A stretch of 64,000 nt of DNA from Leisingera aquaemixtae (GTDB lineage Bacteria > Pseudomonadota > Alphaproteobacteria > Rhodobacterales > Rhodobacteraceae), in assembly GCF_019801145.1 (NCBI RefSeq), contig NZ_JAHVJQ010000002.1, positions 124,001-188,000 on the forward strand, in the 5' to 3' direction. Positions 9,390 to 21,014 of the stretch are shown here, one piece after another. Positions within the stretch are counted from its first letter, which is position 1, and every line of letters starts with the position of its first letter. The notes beneath the pieces are model-generated. The model was not told the DNA's origin. It did no database searches and worked only from the letters and a program-made list of their open reading frames with translations. A program made the translations under genes and the position numbers.

Positions 9390-10301
9390 ATGTACACGAT
9401 TGCCGCCCTCTATCACTTCACCCGTTTCCCCAATCCCGCCGCGGTCAGGCCGGCGCTCTTGGACCTGTGCCAGGCACAGGGCGTCAAAGGCTCTTTGCTG
9501 CTGGCGCAGGAGGGGATCAATGGCACCATCGCCGGCCCGCGGGCAGGCATCGACGCAGTGCTCGCCCATATCAAGGCGCTGCCCGGTTGCGCCGGTCTGG
9601 AATGGAAGGAGGCCACCGCAGCCGAGCCGCCGTTCGGCAAGATGAAGGTGCGGCTGAAGAAAGAGATCGTGACCATGGGCCAGCCGGATGTGGATCCGCT
9701 GGCCTCTGTCGGGCATTACGTCGAGCCCGAGGACTGGAACGACCTGATCCGGCAGGACGATGTGGTGCTGATCGACACCCGCAACGATTACGAGGTGGCG
9801 ATAGGCACCTTCGAGGGCGCGATCGACCCCAAGACAGAAAGCTTCCGCGACTTCCCCGCCTGGTGGGAGGAGAACAAGGACCGCTTCCACAACAAGCGGG
9901 TTGCGATGTTCTGCACCGGCGGCATCCGCTGCGAGAAGTCGACCAACTACCTGCTGGGCCAGGGCGTGGAGGATGTCTATCACCTGAAGGGCGGCATCCT
10001 GCGCTACCTGGAGGAAATGCCCGCCGAGGACAGCACCTGGGAAGGCGAATGCTTTGTCTTCGACAACCGTGTGTCAGTCGGCCACGGGCTGGTCGAAGGC
10101 CCGCATGAGCTGTGCCACGGTTGCCGCCGCCCGATCCTGTCGGAAGACAAGGAACGGCCCGAGTTCGAGCAGGGCGTCAGCTGCCACCTGTGCATCGATC
10201 AGACCTCGGAAGAGGACAAGGCGCGGTTCCGCGAGCGGCAGAAGCAGATGAAGCTGGCCCGCGAGCGCGGTGAGGATCACCTGGGCAGCATCCCGCTGTA
10301 A
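9390..10301 (+). CDS. trhO: tRNA uridine(34) hydroxylase, rhodanese-like
   Basis: Oxygen-dependent hydroxylation of U34 in tRNA (TrhO/YceA family), 303 aa. It has an N-terminal acylphosphatase-like domain containing QEGINGTI, a central rhodanese domain with Cys175 in FCTGGIRCEKS, and two C-terminal CxxC pairs (242-245, 265-268) that could bind zinc. The open frame extends upstream to 9264, but that part is unlike the family and the ATG at 9390 matches the usual MYTIAALYHF start. Divergent from pncA; followed by a strong hairpin terminator. Confidence 0.93.
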   Translation: MYTIAALYHFTRFPNPAAVRPALLDLCQAQGVKGSLLLAQEGINGTIAGPRAGIDAVLAHIKALPGCAGLEWKEATAAEPPFGKMKVRLKKEIVTMGQPDVDPLASVGHYVEPEDWNDLIRQDDVVLIDTRNDYEVAIGTFEGAIDPKTESFRDFPAWWEENKDRFHNKRVAMFCTGGIRCEKSTNYLLGQGVEDVYHLKGGILRYLEEMPAEDSTWEGECFVFDNRVSVGHGLVEGPHELCHGCRRPILSEDKERPEFEQGVSCHLCIDQTSEEDKARFRERQKQMKLARERGEDHLGSIPL

Positions 10302-10322
10302 GATCCGCGTGAAACAGACACT

Positions 10323-10357
10323 AAAAAGGCCGCTGCCCATCGGGACAGCGGCCTTTT
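10323..10357. terminator. Bidirectional rho-independent terminator (trhO / napC)
   Basis: Stem GGCCGCTG (10328-10335) pairs with CAGCGGCC (10346-10353). It is flanked by AAAAA on the left and TTTT on the right, so it can stop both trhO and the converging nap transcript. Confidence 0.85.
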
Positions 10358-10381
10358 CTTGTTTTTGAAGGGCAGGCAGCG

Positions 10382-11050
10382 TCAGTTGCTGCTCAGGCCC
10401 AGGTAGCTGCGGGTGCTGGCCAGCAGGCCCTCGCCGTGGGCCGGCGCCAGCAGGCCCGCGTGATCTTCGCCTTCGGCTGCGGCCATGTCGGGCAGCTGGT
10501 GGGCGATGCCCTTGTGGCAGTTGATGCAGGTTTTCTCGCCGGTGAACAGGAAGCGCTCATGCGCGTCCGCTGCCCGCTTGGACTGGCGGGTGATGTCCAT
10601 CGACTCGTCCGAGTGGCAGTTGCGGCACTCCAGCGAGTCGTTCGCCTCAAGCCGCGCCCATTCGTGCTGCGCCAGTTCCAGCCGGTGCTCCAGGAATTTC
10701 TCCCGCGTGTTGATGGTGCCGAAGATCTTGCCCCAAACCTCCTTGGAGGCCTGCATCTTGCGGGCGATCTTGTTGGTCCAGTTGTGCGGCACGTGGCAGT
10801 CCGGGCAGGACGCGCGGACGCCGGAGCGGTTGGAATAGTGGATCGTCGGCTTCAGCTCCTCGAACACGTTGTCGCGCATTTCGTGGCAGCTGGTGCAGAA
10901 GGCCTCGGTGTTGGTCACTTCAAGCGCGGTGTTGAAACCGCCCCAGAAGATGATCCCCATAACGAAGCCGCCCATGGTCAGGAAGCCGAGCGAGAAATAG
11001 GCGCTGGGTCGCCTGATGATCCACCAGAGCCGTTTCAGGAAACCAAACAT
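10382..11050 (-). CDS. napC: Membrane tetraheme cytochrome c, NapC/NirT family
   Basis: Quinol oxidase that passes electrons from the membrane quinol pool to NapB/NapA; anchored by one N-terminal helix (about residues 18-38) with the haem domain in the periplasm. It is 222 aa. Four haem motifs are visible: CTSCH, CPDCH, CRNCH and CINCH. Its start overlaps the napB stop (TGATG). It is the last gene of the nap operon. Confidence 0.96.
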   Translation of the reverse strand: MFGFLKRLWWIIRRPSAYFSLGFLTMGGFVMGIIFWGGFNTALEVTNTEAFCTSCHEMRDNVFEELKPTIHYSNRSGVRASCPDCHVPHNWTNKIARKMQASKEVWGKIFGTINTREKFLEHRLELAQHEWARLEANDSLECRNCHSDESMDITRQSKRAADAHERFLFTGEKTCINCHKGIAHQLPDMAAAEGEDHAGLLAPAHGEGLLASTRSYLGLSSN

Positions 11051-11520
11051 CAGTCCGCCCCGCCCTGCTTTGCCTTCACGTAATCGATCACCTTGTCGAC
11101 ATCGACGAACTCATTCTCCACCAGCGGCCGGGCGTTGGTCTGCACCACGTGGCACTGGTTGCAGAAATAGCGCCGCGGGCTGACCGCGCCGAGGGTCTGG
11201 CCCTCGCGGTTCATGAAGTGGGTGACCGAGATCATCGGCGCTTGGCTGACCTCCACGGCCGTGCGGCTGTGGCAGGTCAGGCATTTGTTGGAGTTCAGAT
11301 CGACCTGGTAGTTGTCGGTCTTGTGCGGGATCAGCGGCGGCTGGTCCGGGTAGTTGCGCACCTGGCGGATGTCGGTGTTGACAACGCCGGGGATCTGGGT
11401 GGCTTCACCCTGCTCGCCCAGCGGCGCGGTGTTGCGCAGCGTGGCGACCTGGTTCTGGGCGAAAGCTGCCGAGGCCAGCAGGATCGGTGCGGCCAGGATG
11501 GCGAGACGGAGATGTTTCAT
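11050..11520 (-). CDS. napB: Periplasmic nitrate reductase, diheme cytochrome c subunit
   Basis: Electron donor to NapA in the periplasm, 156 aa. It has a signal peptide ([21 protein letters not shown]) and two haem c motifs, CLTCH and CNQCH. The start at 11520 is preferred because it begins exactly with the signal peptide; the open frame upstream overlaps the end of napA and looks non-coding. It lies between napA and napC. Confidence 0.96.
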   Translation of the reverse strand: MKHLRLAILAAPILLASAAFAQNQVATLRNTAPLGEQGEATQIPGVVNTDIRQVRNYPDQPPLIPHKTDNYQVDLNSNKCLTCHSRTAVEVSQAPMISVTHFMNREGQTLGAVSPRRYFCNQCHVVQTNARPLVENEFVDVDKVIDYVKAKQGGAD

Positions 11521-11528
11521 GACGGGCC

Positions 11529-14027
11529 TCACACTGCTTCGATACGGACTGCGCATTTTTTGAAGTCCGTCTGTTTCGAGATCGGATCGGTGGCATCCAG
11601 CGTGACCTTGTTGATCAGCCGGCGCGCATCGAACCAGGGCACAAAGACCAAGCCTTTGGGTGGCTTATTGCGGCCGCGGGTTTCGATCCGGGTGCGGATT
11701 TCGCCGCGCCGCGAGATCACCCGCACCTCGGTGCCGCGCCGGAAGCCCTGCTCCTTGGCGTCGTCCGGGTGCATGTAGCAGAGCGCATCCGGGATCGCCT
11801 GGTACAGTTCCGGCACCCGCTGGGTCATCGAGCCGGAGTGCCAGTGCTCCAGCACTCGGCCGGTGGCCAGCCACATCGGGTATTCCTCATCCGGGCTTTC
11901 CGCCGGCGGCTCGTAGGGCAGCGCAAAGATTACTGCCTTGCCGTCGGGCTTGCCGTAGAATTCGAAATCCGAGCCCGGCTTAACATAGGGGTCGTAGCCT
12001 TCTTTGAAGCGCCACTGGGTTTCCTTGCCGTCCACAACCGGCCAGCGCAGGCCGCGCACCTCGTGGTAGGTGTCGAAGGGCGCTAGGTCGTGCGCCTTGC
12101 CGCGGCCGAACTCGGCATATTCCTCAAACAGGCCCTTCTGGATGTAGAAGCCGAAGTCCTCGGATTCGTGGTTGCCGTATTCCTTGGCCTTATCGCTCAG
12201 CTCGTACTGGTCGACCTTGCCGTTGGCGAACAGCACCTCGAACAGGGTCTTACCCTTGTAGTCCGGATTGGCGTCCAGGATCTCCGCCGGCCAAACCTCG
12301 TCAGTGGTGAAGCGCTTGGAGAATTCCGCCAGCTGCCACAGGTCGGATTTGGATTCACCCGGCGCGTTGACCAGCTGATACCAGAACTGGGTGCGGCGCT
12401 CGGCGTTGCCGTAGGCACCTTCCTTTTCCACCCACATGGCGGCGGGCAGGATCAGGTCGGCGGCTTCTGCCGTCACCGTCGGGTAGGCGTCCGACACCAC
12501 GATGAAGTTGTCGGGGTTGCGGTAGCCCGGCAGCCCTTCCTCCATCATGTTGGGGGCGGCCTGCATGTTGTTATTTACCTGCACCCAGTAGCAGTTGATC
12601 TTGCCGTCCTTCAGGTCGCGGTTCTGCTTCACCGCGTGGGCGCCGACCCAGCCGGGCACGGTGCCTTCGGGCAGCTTCCAGATCTTTTCGGCATAGGCGC
12701 GGTGTTCCGGGTTCTTGACCACCATGTCGGCAGGCAGACGGTGGGCAAAGGTGCCAACTTCGCGGGCGGTGCCGCAGGCCGAGGGCTGGCCGGTCAGCGA
12801 GAACGGCGAGTTGCCGGGGGTGGAGATTTTTCCGGTCAGCAGGTGGATGTTGTAGATCATGTTGTTGACCCAGACACCGCGGGTGTGCTGGTTCACGCCC
12901 ATGGTCCAAAGCGACATCACCTTGGTATCCGGATCGGCGTAAAGCTTGGCGATCTTCTCCAGCGTCTCTGCCGGAACACCGGACATTTCCGCTGCTTTTT
13001 CAAGCGTGTATTCGGAAACGAACTCGGCAAATTCCTCAAACGTCATATCCGAGGCGCCGCCGGCCTTGTCCGCGTTCTCGGCCATCTGCTCCAGCGGATG
13101 CTCCGGACGCAGGCCATAGCCGATGTCCTGGTTACCGCGCTTGAAGTTGACGTGCTTGGACACGAAATCCTCGTTCACCGCGCCGTTCTGGATGATGTAG
13201 TTGGCGATGTAGTTCAGCATCACCAGGTCGGTGTGCGGGGTGAACACCGCCGGGATATCGGCCAGATCGAAGCTGCGGTGGGTGAAGGTCGACAGCACTG
13301 CCACCTTGACATGCGGGTGGCTGAAGCGGCGGTCAGTAATGCGGGTCCACAGGATCGGGTGCATCTCTGCCATGTTCGAGCCCCACAGCACGAAGGCGTC
13401 GGCGTTCTCGAAGTCGTCATAGCAGCCCATCGGCTCGTCGATGCCAAAGGTGCGCATGAAGCCGCCCACGGCCGAGGCCATGCAGTGGCGCGCGTTCGGG
13501 TCGATGTTGTTGGAGCGGAAGCCCGCCTTCATCAGCTTGGAGGCCGCATAGCCTTCCCAGACGGTCCACTGGCCGGAGCCGAACATGCCGATGCCTTCGG
13601 GGCCTTTCTCGGCCAGGGTTTTCTTCCACTTCTCGGCCATGATGTCGAAGGCCTCATCCCAGCTGACCGGGGTGAATTCGCCGTTCTTGTCATATTCGCC
13701 GTTGGTCTTGCGCAGCAGCGGCGTGGTCAGGCGGTCGGCGCCATACATGATCTTCGACAGGAAGTAGCCCTTGACGCAGTTCAGGCCGCGGTTGACCTCG
13801 GCCTGGGTGTCGCCGTGGGTGGCGACCACGCGGCCAGCCTTGGTGGCGACCATGATCGAGCAGCCGGTGCCGCAGAATCGGCAGGCCGCCTTGGACCATT
13901 TCAGTTCGGTCACATTTGCGTCTGTGACAAGGTTCTGCGCGGCCGCGGGGATCGGCAGGCCGGCGGCAAGGGCCGCGGCTGCAGCTGCCTGCGCCTTGAT
14001 GGCGTCACGGCGGGTAAGTCCGGTCAT
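11529..14027 (-). CDS. napA: Periplasmic nitrate reductase catalytic subunit
   Basis: Reduces nitrate to nitrite in the periplasm with a bis-MGD molybdenum cofactor and one 4Fe-4S cluster, 832 aa. A Tat signal is present ([19 protein letters not shown], cleavage near AAAQ). The cluster motif CRFCGTGCS with the later Cys in [10 protein letters not shown] follows, and a MASAVGGF segment lies near residue 184 with the conserved Cys of RHCMAS (expected Mo ligand). It overlaps napD by ATGA and its maturation depends on NapD. Electrons arrive through NapC and NapB. Confidence 0.97.
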   Translation of the reverse strand: MTGLTRRDAIKAQAAAAAALAAGLPIPAAAQNLVTDANVTELKWSKAACRFCGTGCSIMVATKAGRVVATHGDTQAEVNRGLNCVKGYFLSKIMYGADRLTTPLLRKTNGEYDKNGEFTPVSWDEAFDIMAEKWKKTLAEKGPEGIGMFGSGQWTVWEGYAASKLMKAGFRSNNIDPNARHCMASAVGGFMRTFGIDEPMGCYDDFENADAFVLWGSNMAEMHPILWTRITDRRFSHPHVKVAVLSTFTHRSFDLADIPAVFTPHTDLVMLNYIANYIIQNGAVNEDFVSKHVNFKRGNQDIGYGLRPEHPLEQMAENADKAGGASDMTFEEFAEFVSEYTLEKAAEMSGVPAETLEKIAKLYADPDTKVMSLWTMGVNQHTRGVWVNNMIYNIHLLTGKISTPGNSPFSLTGQPSACGTAREVGTFAHRLPADMVVKNPEHRAYAEKIWKLPEGTVPGWVGAHAVKQNRDLKDGKINCYWVQVNNNMQAAPNMMEEGLPGYRNPDNFIVVSDAYPTVTAEAADLILPAAMWVEKEGAYGNAERRTQFWYQLVNAPGESKSDLWQLAEFSKRFTTDEVWPAEILDANPDYKGKTLFEVLFANGKVDQYELSDKAKEYGNHESEDFGFYIQKGLFEEYAEFGRGKAHDLAPFDTYHEVRGLRWPVVDGKETQWRFKEGYDPYVKPGSDFEFYGKPDGKAVIFALPYEPPAESPDEEYPMWLATGRVLEHWHSGSMTQRVPELYQAIPDALCYMHPDDAKEQGFRRGTEVRVISRRGEIRTRIETRGRNKPPKGLVFVPWFDARRLINKVTLDATDPISKQTDFKKCAVRIEAV

Positions 14028-14302
14028 TGGGGGACTCCTTCTTCAATGGCGAGGTCCTGCGCATCGCAGGTTTGATGGAAGACAAGCGCCGCGCTGGCGA
14101 CGCCGTCGAGAAGCTGAATTTTGGCGAGCGCGTCACCGATGGCCCGGTCGCTGTCCGCTTCGAACAGCACGACGATCTTGCCCGAGGGGTCGGTTTGCGA
14201 AATCTCGGCGCGCGGCATGGATTTGATTTCGGCCAGAACGGCCTCCATCTGCGCCGGGTTGCTGCGCACCAGCAGGCTGGAGATATGGATTTCTTCTGTC
14301 AC
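14024..14302 (-). CDS. napD: NapD chaperone for the NapA Tat signal
   Basis: Small cytosolic chaperone, 92 aa, that binds the NapA twin-arginine signal during cofactor insertion. The family pattern [14 protein letters not shown] at the start and a ferredoxin-like fold are recognisable. The start is GTG at 14302, overlapping the napF stop as GTGA; residues upstream belong to another frame. It overlaps napA by ATGA at the other end. Confidence 0.92.
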   Translation of the reverse strand: MTEEIHISSLLVRSNPAQMEAVLAEIKSMPRAEISQTDPSGKIVVLFEADSDRAIGDALAKIQLLDGVASAALVFHQTCDAQDLAIEEGVPQ

Positions 14303-14814
14303 GCAGGCATCCTTTGCTGGCGGGGGTCGCTGATCGCGATGGCGTTGCTGGGGCAGGTGGACAGGCAAGCGCCGCAGCCGGTGCAGGCGTCGGCGTCCAC
14401 CTGGATGGCGCCGACCGGGCGGACCGACAGGTCCATCCGCAGGGCGCGCGGGTCGCAGATGTCAGTGCACAGCTGGCAGGCGATGCCAGCCGCATTCAGG
14501 CAGCTGCCGGTGATCTCCACCGTCACCGGCCAGGGCGCAGGCAGTTCCAGATCGAACACCGGCTCCGGGCAGGCTTCGGCGCAGGCGGCGCAGAAGGTGC
14601 ATTCGCCGCCCCGGAAACTGATCCGCGGGCGGTTGCGGCTGTCGAATTCGATGATGTTTTCCGGGCAGGCCTCCACGCAGGCATTGCAGCTGGTGCAATG
14701 GGCCTGCACCCGGGCCTCATCCGTCCAGGGCGGGCGGAATTCCGGATCCGGGCGGGACACCCTTCCGGTCAGGAAGGCGCGCCGCGAAGGGGCTGTGCTG
14801 GCATGTGCTGGCAT
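14299..14814 (-). CDS. napF: Ferredoxin-type protein NapF
   Basis: Iron-sulfur protein thought to help assemble or load the NapA cluster in the cytosol, 171 aa. Cysteine clusters for several 4Fe-4S centres are visible: CTSCNACVEACP, CTFCAACAEACP, a variant CQLCTDICDP and CTGCGACLSTCP. It begins 12 nt after the napE stop and is translationally coupled to napD. An internal ATG at about 14803 is an alternative start. Confidence 0.93.
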   Translation of the reverse strand: MPAHASTAPSRRAFLTGRVSRPDPEFRPPWTDEARVQAHCTSCNACVEACPENIIEFDSRNRPRISFRGGECTFCAACAEACPEPVFDLELPAPWPVTVEITGSCLNAAGIACQLCTDICDPRALRMDLSVRPVGAIQVDADACTGCGACLSTCPSNAIAISDPRQQRMPA

Positions 14815-14826
14815 CGGACTGGGCTC

Positions 14827-14976
14827 TTATCCGGTGGGTGGCCCCAGGAAGATCTGCGAGATCCAGATCATCAGACCGTACCCGCCTACGATTCCCACTG
14901 CCAGAACCGGCGCCAGGATCACAGCGAGGAACAGAAAGGTATTCCGCTCTTCGGCTTTGGTTGGCTGTTCGGACAT
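14827..14976 (-). CDS. napE: NapE, small membrane protein of the nap operon
   Basis: A 49-residue protein beginning MSEQPTKAEERNTFLFLAV with a single hydrophobic helix (about residues 13-44), matching NapE in length, position and pattern. The start is supported by an excellent TAAGGAGGAC Shine-Dalgarno. It is the first gene of napEFDABC. Its biochemical role is not established in the family. Confidence 0.88.
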   Translation of the reverse strand: MSEQPTKAEERNTFLFLAVILAPVLAVGIVGGYGLMIWISQIFLGPPTG

Positions 14977-15165
14977 AAGCGTCCTCCTTAGCTAATTTAT
15001 TCTACACTAAATCCACGCGGAACGCCCGCGAAAGGCTGGTGCAGGCAGAACCACCTTAACTCAACAAAGCCGAATCATAATCAAAAGGCATTTTTGATTC
15101 ATATTTACGACCTACCGGGTTCGGTCCTGCCAGCGCCACCATGTAAAAGCACGGCTCCCCGGACC

Positions 15166-15179
15166 TTGATCTGAATCAT
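15166..15179. promoter_or_regulatory. Putative FNR/FnrL binding site
   Basis: TTGATCTGAATCAT differs from the palindromic FNR consensus only at the last base. It is placed to act on the nap operon. Confidence 0.5.
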
Positions 15180-15330
15180 TTCGCAGGTGTTTGATTTGAA
15201 AAACTAAATATTCAAAAAATCGAAATTGTATTTTCACCGCACCACAGCCGCGCCAGTGCGGCCCGCAGAACAGTTAACTGCCTGAGCCGGGCCGGGCAGC
15301 CGAGAGACACATGATCGAACGCAGCAGGCC

Positions 15331-15369
15331 AAAAAAGCCGGCGCGCGCCCCGTGCAGGAGCGCGCGCCG
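15331..15369 (-). terminator. gyrB rho-independent terminator
   Basis: Perfect 10-bp arms CGGCGCGCGC (15339-15348) and GCGCGCGCCG (15360-15369). On the minus strand they are followed by GGC and a run of six T (15331-15336), directly downstream of gyrB. Confidence 0.85.
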
Positions 15370-15406
15370 TTTCAGAAATCAAAATTTTTCAGATGGTTAG
15401 AAGTTT

Positions 15407-17824
<2,418 letters not shown>

Positions 17825-17852
17825 TCACATCTTCCTGTCTTAGCTTCGGGAT

Positions 17853-17881
17853 TTTATACGAAACCTGACCGGGATTGTCAC
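17853..17881 (-). promoter_or_regulatory. gyrB promoter, sigma-70 type
   Basis: On the minus strand GTGACA (17881-17876), a 17-nt spacer and TATAAA (17858-17853) form a near-consensus -35/-10 pair, about 30 nt before the gyrB ATG. Confidence 0.65.
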
Positions 17882-17909
17882 GCGCAAGCCCCCTTTTTTC
17901 TTGGCAGAA

Positions 17910-18503
17910 TCAGGCTGCCTTGGCCCCCAATCCGCCAGCTGCCGCCAGCCAGGTTTTGACCTTGGCCTCTGGCGCGTCCGTAGCTGGCGCGAAAGTGCTG
18001 AACCGCGTGGGCTTTATGCCGACAAACCCAAGGATCTGGCGGCTGATGAACTTCTTGACAGCATTGCCGTAGAACAGCCGCAACAGCAGCGCGGGCGTGT
18101 CCGACGTCAGCAGCACCCGGGCAGTCTTGCCGGTCAGCATCGGGGCCGGGAGCCCCACGAAGTTGACGTTGCGGGTATCGAAGGCCCGCCCCGGCAGCAA
18201 AGCCCTGTCAAATACCGCCTTCAGCTTGGCAGGGATGGCGCCCCACCACAGCGGAGAGGCCATCACCACATGCTCTGCCCACTCCAGATCCTCCAGAAAG
18301 GCTGCCAGATCCGGCTCCAAGGGTTTCGGGTTCTTATACCCGCCTTGCCCATAGTCCATGTCGAATTGCATCTGTGAGATGTCATGGCAGCGCACCAGAT
18401 GGCCGTTTTCCTCCGCCGCGGCCTGATATGCGGCGCACAGGGATTTCGACAGGGAGGTTTGGCCGGGGTGGCCATTCAAAATCAGGATTTTCCGGGCAGA
18501 CAT
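17910..18503 (-). CDS. NAD(P)H dehydrogenase (quinone), flavodoxin-like
   Basis: Probable FMN/FAD two-electron quinone or azo/nitro reductase of the NQO1/KefF/MdaB fold, 197 aa. ILNGHPGQTSLSKSL forms the phosphate-binding loop near the N-terminus, and SPLWWGAIPAKLKAVFDR is the conserved flavin-contact block near residue 90. The ATG at 18503 has GGAGA at correct spacing and is preferred over one four codons upstream. It is divergent from a TetR gene across three palindromic operators, so it is likely repressed by it and induced by an electrophile or quinone. Confidence 0.85.
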   Translation of the reverse strand: MSARKILILNGHPGQTSLSKSLCAAYQAAAEENGHLVRCHDISQMQFDMDYGQGGYKNPKPLEPDLAAFLEDLEWAEHVVMASPLWWGAIPAKLKAVFDRALLPGRAFDTRNVNFVGLPAPMLTGKTARVLLTSDTPALLLRLFYGNAVKKFISRQILGFVGIKPTRFSTFAPATDAPEAKVKTWLAAAGGLGAKAA

Positions 18504-18524
18504 CTCACTCTCCATTAGCTAAGT

Positions 18525-18587
18525 TGACCGTGGTCACTTTATTGAATCAAAAATGACCGCGGTCAATTGTAAAAATGACCGCGGTCA
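18525..18587. promoter_or_regulatory. Three tandem TGACCGCGGTCA operators
   Basis: TGACCGTGGTCA at 18525-18536 (one mismatch), TGACCGCGGTCA at 18554-18565 and again at 18576-18587. The last two are perfect 12-bp palindromes with AT-rich flanks. All lie in the divergent gap between the quinone reductase and the TetR gene, the classical place for a TetR-family operator. Confidence 0.75.
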
Positions 18588-18612
18588 ATAAAAGAGGTCG
18601 TGAGGCTGAGAC

Positions 18613-19206
18613 ATGACACGTGCACCGCAGAAACGGCGGCTGGAAACCAGGGCAAGACTGCTGGAGATGGCAGCCGCAATCGTGCAGGAACAGGGCTACA
18701 GCGGATTGCGGGTGGAGGATGTGGTCGCCCGCGCCGGTGTGGCCAAGGGCACCCTGTTTTCGCATTTCAAGGACAAGGACGGGCTGCTGGCCGTGCTGAT
18801 CGGGGATGAGGTCCTGCGCCTTCTGGACGGTATGGAGGCAGGTGGCGCCCCCCGGGATGCAGCTGAGCTGACCGCCCGGCTGGCGCCGCATCTGGACTAC
18901 GTCGGCCAGGACCGCGTGATTTTCGATTTGCTGCTGCGCTACTCCGGCACCACGGCGGCAGAACCGGACGAAGTGATCACCGCAGGCTTCCTCCGCCAGG
19001 TTGCCCTGCTGACCCGCTGGCTGCAGCTTCTACAGGCGGCAGGCCGGATCCGCCGCGATCAGCCGCCGGAACTGCTGGCCGAAGGCATTCAGGCTTTCCT
19101 GAACCACGTCCTGGGTGTGTGGTTCTGCATGGAGCACGATGATGAAACGCCGCCTGCCAGGGCGCTTGAGCCCTACCTGCAGGCCTGGCTGCAGCCCGCC
19201 ACCTAG
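18613..19206 (+). CDS. TetR/AcrR family transcriptional regulator
   Basis: Ligand-responsive repressor, 197 aa. The N-terminal helix-turn-helix (residues about 10-55) contains the family pattern GLRVEDVVARAGVAKGTLFSHFKDKDGLL; the C-terminal two thirds is a variable all-helical ligand domain. It probably binds the three palindromes just upstream and controls itself and the divergent quinone reductase. Its stop overlaps the tail of the converging LysE gene by 4 nt. The ligand is unknown. Confidence 0.9.
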   Translation: MTRAPQKRRLETRARLLEMAAAIVQEQGYSGLRVEDVVARAGVAKGTLFSHFKDKDGLLAVLIGDEVLRLLDGMEAGGAPRDAAELTARLAPHLDYVGQDRVIFDLLLRYSGTTAAEPDEVITAGFLRQVALLTRWLQLLQAAGRIRRDQPPELLAEGIQAFLNHVLGVWFCMEHDDETPPARALEPYLQAWLQPAT

Positions 19207-19823
19207 GTGAACGGGATCACCAGCCCGACGCAGATCAGCAGCCCGCCGGAGACAAGGTTGATCCGCCGCCGGATCCGGGTGGATGTCACCGCGCGGCGCA
19301 CGCGGTGCACCATCCCCGCCAGCGCCAGGTTGCCCAGAAGCGGCACCAGGAAGGACAGGGTGACGATCGCCGCCACGTCGCTCCAGGAGATGCCCGACAG
19401 GTCAAAGAACCCGGGCAGCACGCCCATGTAGAACAGAATCGCCTTGGGGTTTCCGAGGATCACCGCGATGCCAGCCATGAAACCGGCCCAGATGCCGGGA
19501 CGGGTCAGGGCGCGGTTTTCCTCCACCGCGTCGCCGGCATGGCGGATCAGCAGGTATCCCATCCCCAGGAACATCGCGCAGGCAACCCAGCGCAGCACGG
19601 TCATGATGCCCTCGAATTCCGAGACCACCCAGGACATGCCTGCCACCGCGATCAGTGGCCAGAAGATGTCACCGCAGGCGACGCCAACCGCCAGCGGCCA
19701 AGCCGCCGGGAACCCGCCGGAAACCGAGCGCGCCATCAGCGCCAGCCAGACTGGGCCGGGGGTCAGGAACAGGATCAGCAAGGCGCCGGCGTAGAGCGCC
19801 AGATCCCAAGGCGTCACGGTCAT
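19203..19823 (-). CDS. LysE/RhtB family amino acid exporter
   Basis: Inner-membrane exporter of amino acids or related metabolites, 206 aa with about six helices. The family signature FLTPGPVWLALMARSVSGG lies near the N-terminus, and GNPKAILFYMGVLPGF is in the middle. It overlaps recF by ATGA, so it is probably co-transcribed with dnaN-recF, although its role is unrelated. The substrate is unknown. Confidence 0.9.
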   Translation of the reverse strand: MTVTPWDLALYAGALLILFLTPGPVWLALMARSVSGGFPAAWPLAVGVACGDIFWPLIAVAGMSWVVSEFEGIMTVLRWVACAMFLGMGYLLIRHAGDAVEENRALTRPGIWAGFMAGIAVILGNPKAILFYMGVLPGFFDLSGISWSDVAAIVTLSFLVPLLGNLALAGMVHRVRRAVTSTRIRRRINLVSGGLLICVGLVIPFT

Positions 19824-20917
19824 TTCCGGGAAACCTCCGACACACCTTCGGCTTCCGACACTTCCAGCACCTGAGCCCGGCCGCCCAGCTCCGCAAACAG
19901 CTCAGGGCCCGTGCCCGTCATCCAGGCCTGGGTTCCCAAGGCGCAAATCTCGTCATACAGCGCGGCGCGGCGTGCGGCATCCAGATGCGCTGCCACCTCA
20001 TCCAGCAGCAGGATCGGCGGCGCGCCCTCGCGCTCGGCCAATGCCCGCGCATTGGCCAGGATCAGCGACACCAGCAGCGCCTTCTGCTCGCCGGTGGAGC
20101 AATCCCTGGCCGGGATGCCCTTGGCCCGGTAGGTGCCAATCAAATCCGTGCGGTGCGGCCCCACCAGGGTGCGGCCCGCCGCCAGATCTCGGAACCGGCT
20201 TTCTTCCAGCGCCTCTTTGAAATCAGCCTCTGTGGACGGCATGCTGCCCTCCGACTGCATCAATTCCAGTTCGGCAGCGGGAAAGGCGGTTTCCGCCCTG
20301 GCCTGCGCCAATTGCAGCAGCTCCACCGCCTGCACCCGCGCGGCATGAATCCGGTGCCCGGCGGAGGCCATCCGGTCTTCCAGCACCTTGTACCAGGCAG
20401 CGTCGCGGATCTGTTCCCTCAGCAGCCGGTTGCGCTCGCGCATCGCCTTGTCATAAGCCAGCGAGGCCTCGGCATGGGCGGGCTCAAAACTGAGCGCGAT
20501 CCGGTCCAGAAACCGCCGCCGCCCCTCGGCGGCTTCGATCCACAGCCGGTCCATCGCTGGGATCAGCCAGACAACGCGCGCCACCTGCCCCAGCGCCAGC
20601 TGGCTCGCGGATTTGTTGTCGATCTTCACCTGGCGCGCATTGCCGCTTTCGGACCAGGTTTCCACCTCATAGGTCTGCGAAGGCGTCCGCAGCTCGCCCT
20701 TCAGCTTCCAGCCCAGCATCTCCGGCTGGCGCGCCATCTCCGCTGCGCTGGCCCGGCGCAGCCCGCGGCCGGGGGAAAACAGCGATACCGCTTCCAGGAT
20801 GTTGGTCTTGCCCGCGCCGTTGTTGCCGTAAATGGCCACCGGACGCCCGTCCAAATGCAATTCCGCCCGCAAATGCGAGCGGAAATGGGACAGGGTCAAG
20901 GCGGTCAGGGCCAGCAC
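19820..20917 (-). CDS. recF: DNA replication/repair protein RecF
   Basis: SMC-like ATPase that loads RecA with RecOR at gaps, 365 aa. Walker A GNNGAGKTNILEAV, signature-like segment CSTGEQKALLVSLILANA and Walker B PILLLDEVAAHLD are visible. It starts with GTG at 20917 behind GGGAG. It lies downstream of dnaN in the classic order; gyrB is displaced by three inserted genes. Confidence 0.96.
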   Translation of the reverse strand: MLALTALTLSHFRSHLRAELHLDGRPVAIYGNNGAGKTNILEAVSLFSPGRGLRRASAAEMARQPEMLGWKLKGELRTPSQTYEVETWSESGNARQVKIDNKSASQLALGQVARVVWLIPAMDRLWIEAAEGRRRFLDRIALSFEPAHAEASLAYDKAMRERNRLLREQIRDAAWYKVLEDRMASAGHRIHAARVQAVELLQLAQARAETAFPAAELELMQSEGSMPSTEADFKEALEESRFRDLAAGRTLVGPHRTDLIGTYRAKGIPARDCSTGEQKALLVSLILANARALAEREGAPPILLLDEVAAHLDAARRAALYDEICALGTQAWMTGTGPELFAELGGRAQVLEVSEAEGVSEVSRK

Positions 20918-20931
20918 GCGGCGCGCTCCCT

Positions 20932-21010
20932 TTTCATCTTTCTAAAAATACTCGCGTCCCGCTGCCCGGCAGGCGGCTTTGCCGCCGAGAGGGGAGGCAG
21001 CGCCGTCAGG
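20932..21010 (+). repeat. Intergenic repeat copy 2 with GC-rich palindrome
   Basis: TTTTCATCTTTCTAAAAATA followed by CTCGCGTC resembles copy 1. It is followed by the hairpin GGCGGC-ttt-GCCGCC (20972-20986). It lies between dnaN and recF, in the orientation opposite to those genes. Confidence 0.5.
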
Positions 21011-21014
21011 CGCG

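Larger units (their letters stand above)
14977..15406 (-). promoter_or_regulatory. nap upstream region with FNR-type box
   Basis: This 430-nt gap between gyrB and napE holds no credible gene. It is AT-rich near 15060-15240. TTGAT-CTGA-ATCAT at 15166-15179 matches 9 of 10 informative bases of the FNR/FnrL consensus TTGAT-N4-ATCAA, about 190 nt upstream of napE. The far end carries the gyrB terminator. Anaerobic activation of nap is inferred, not shown. Confidence 0.5.

Noticed and set aside
12090-14075. Long open frame on the plus strand across napA
   Set aside because: Antisense to an intact napA with no protein family and a biased composition typical of shadow frames.
15070-15085. Second FNR box upstream of nap
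   Set aside because: Reads TTGATTATGATTCG on the minus strand; only one half-site matches, so it is not convincing.
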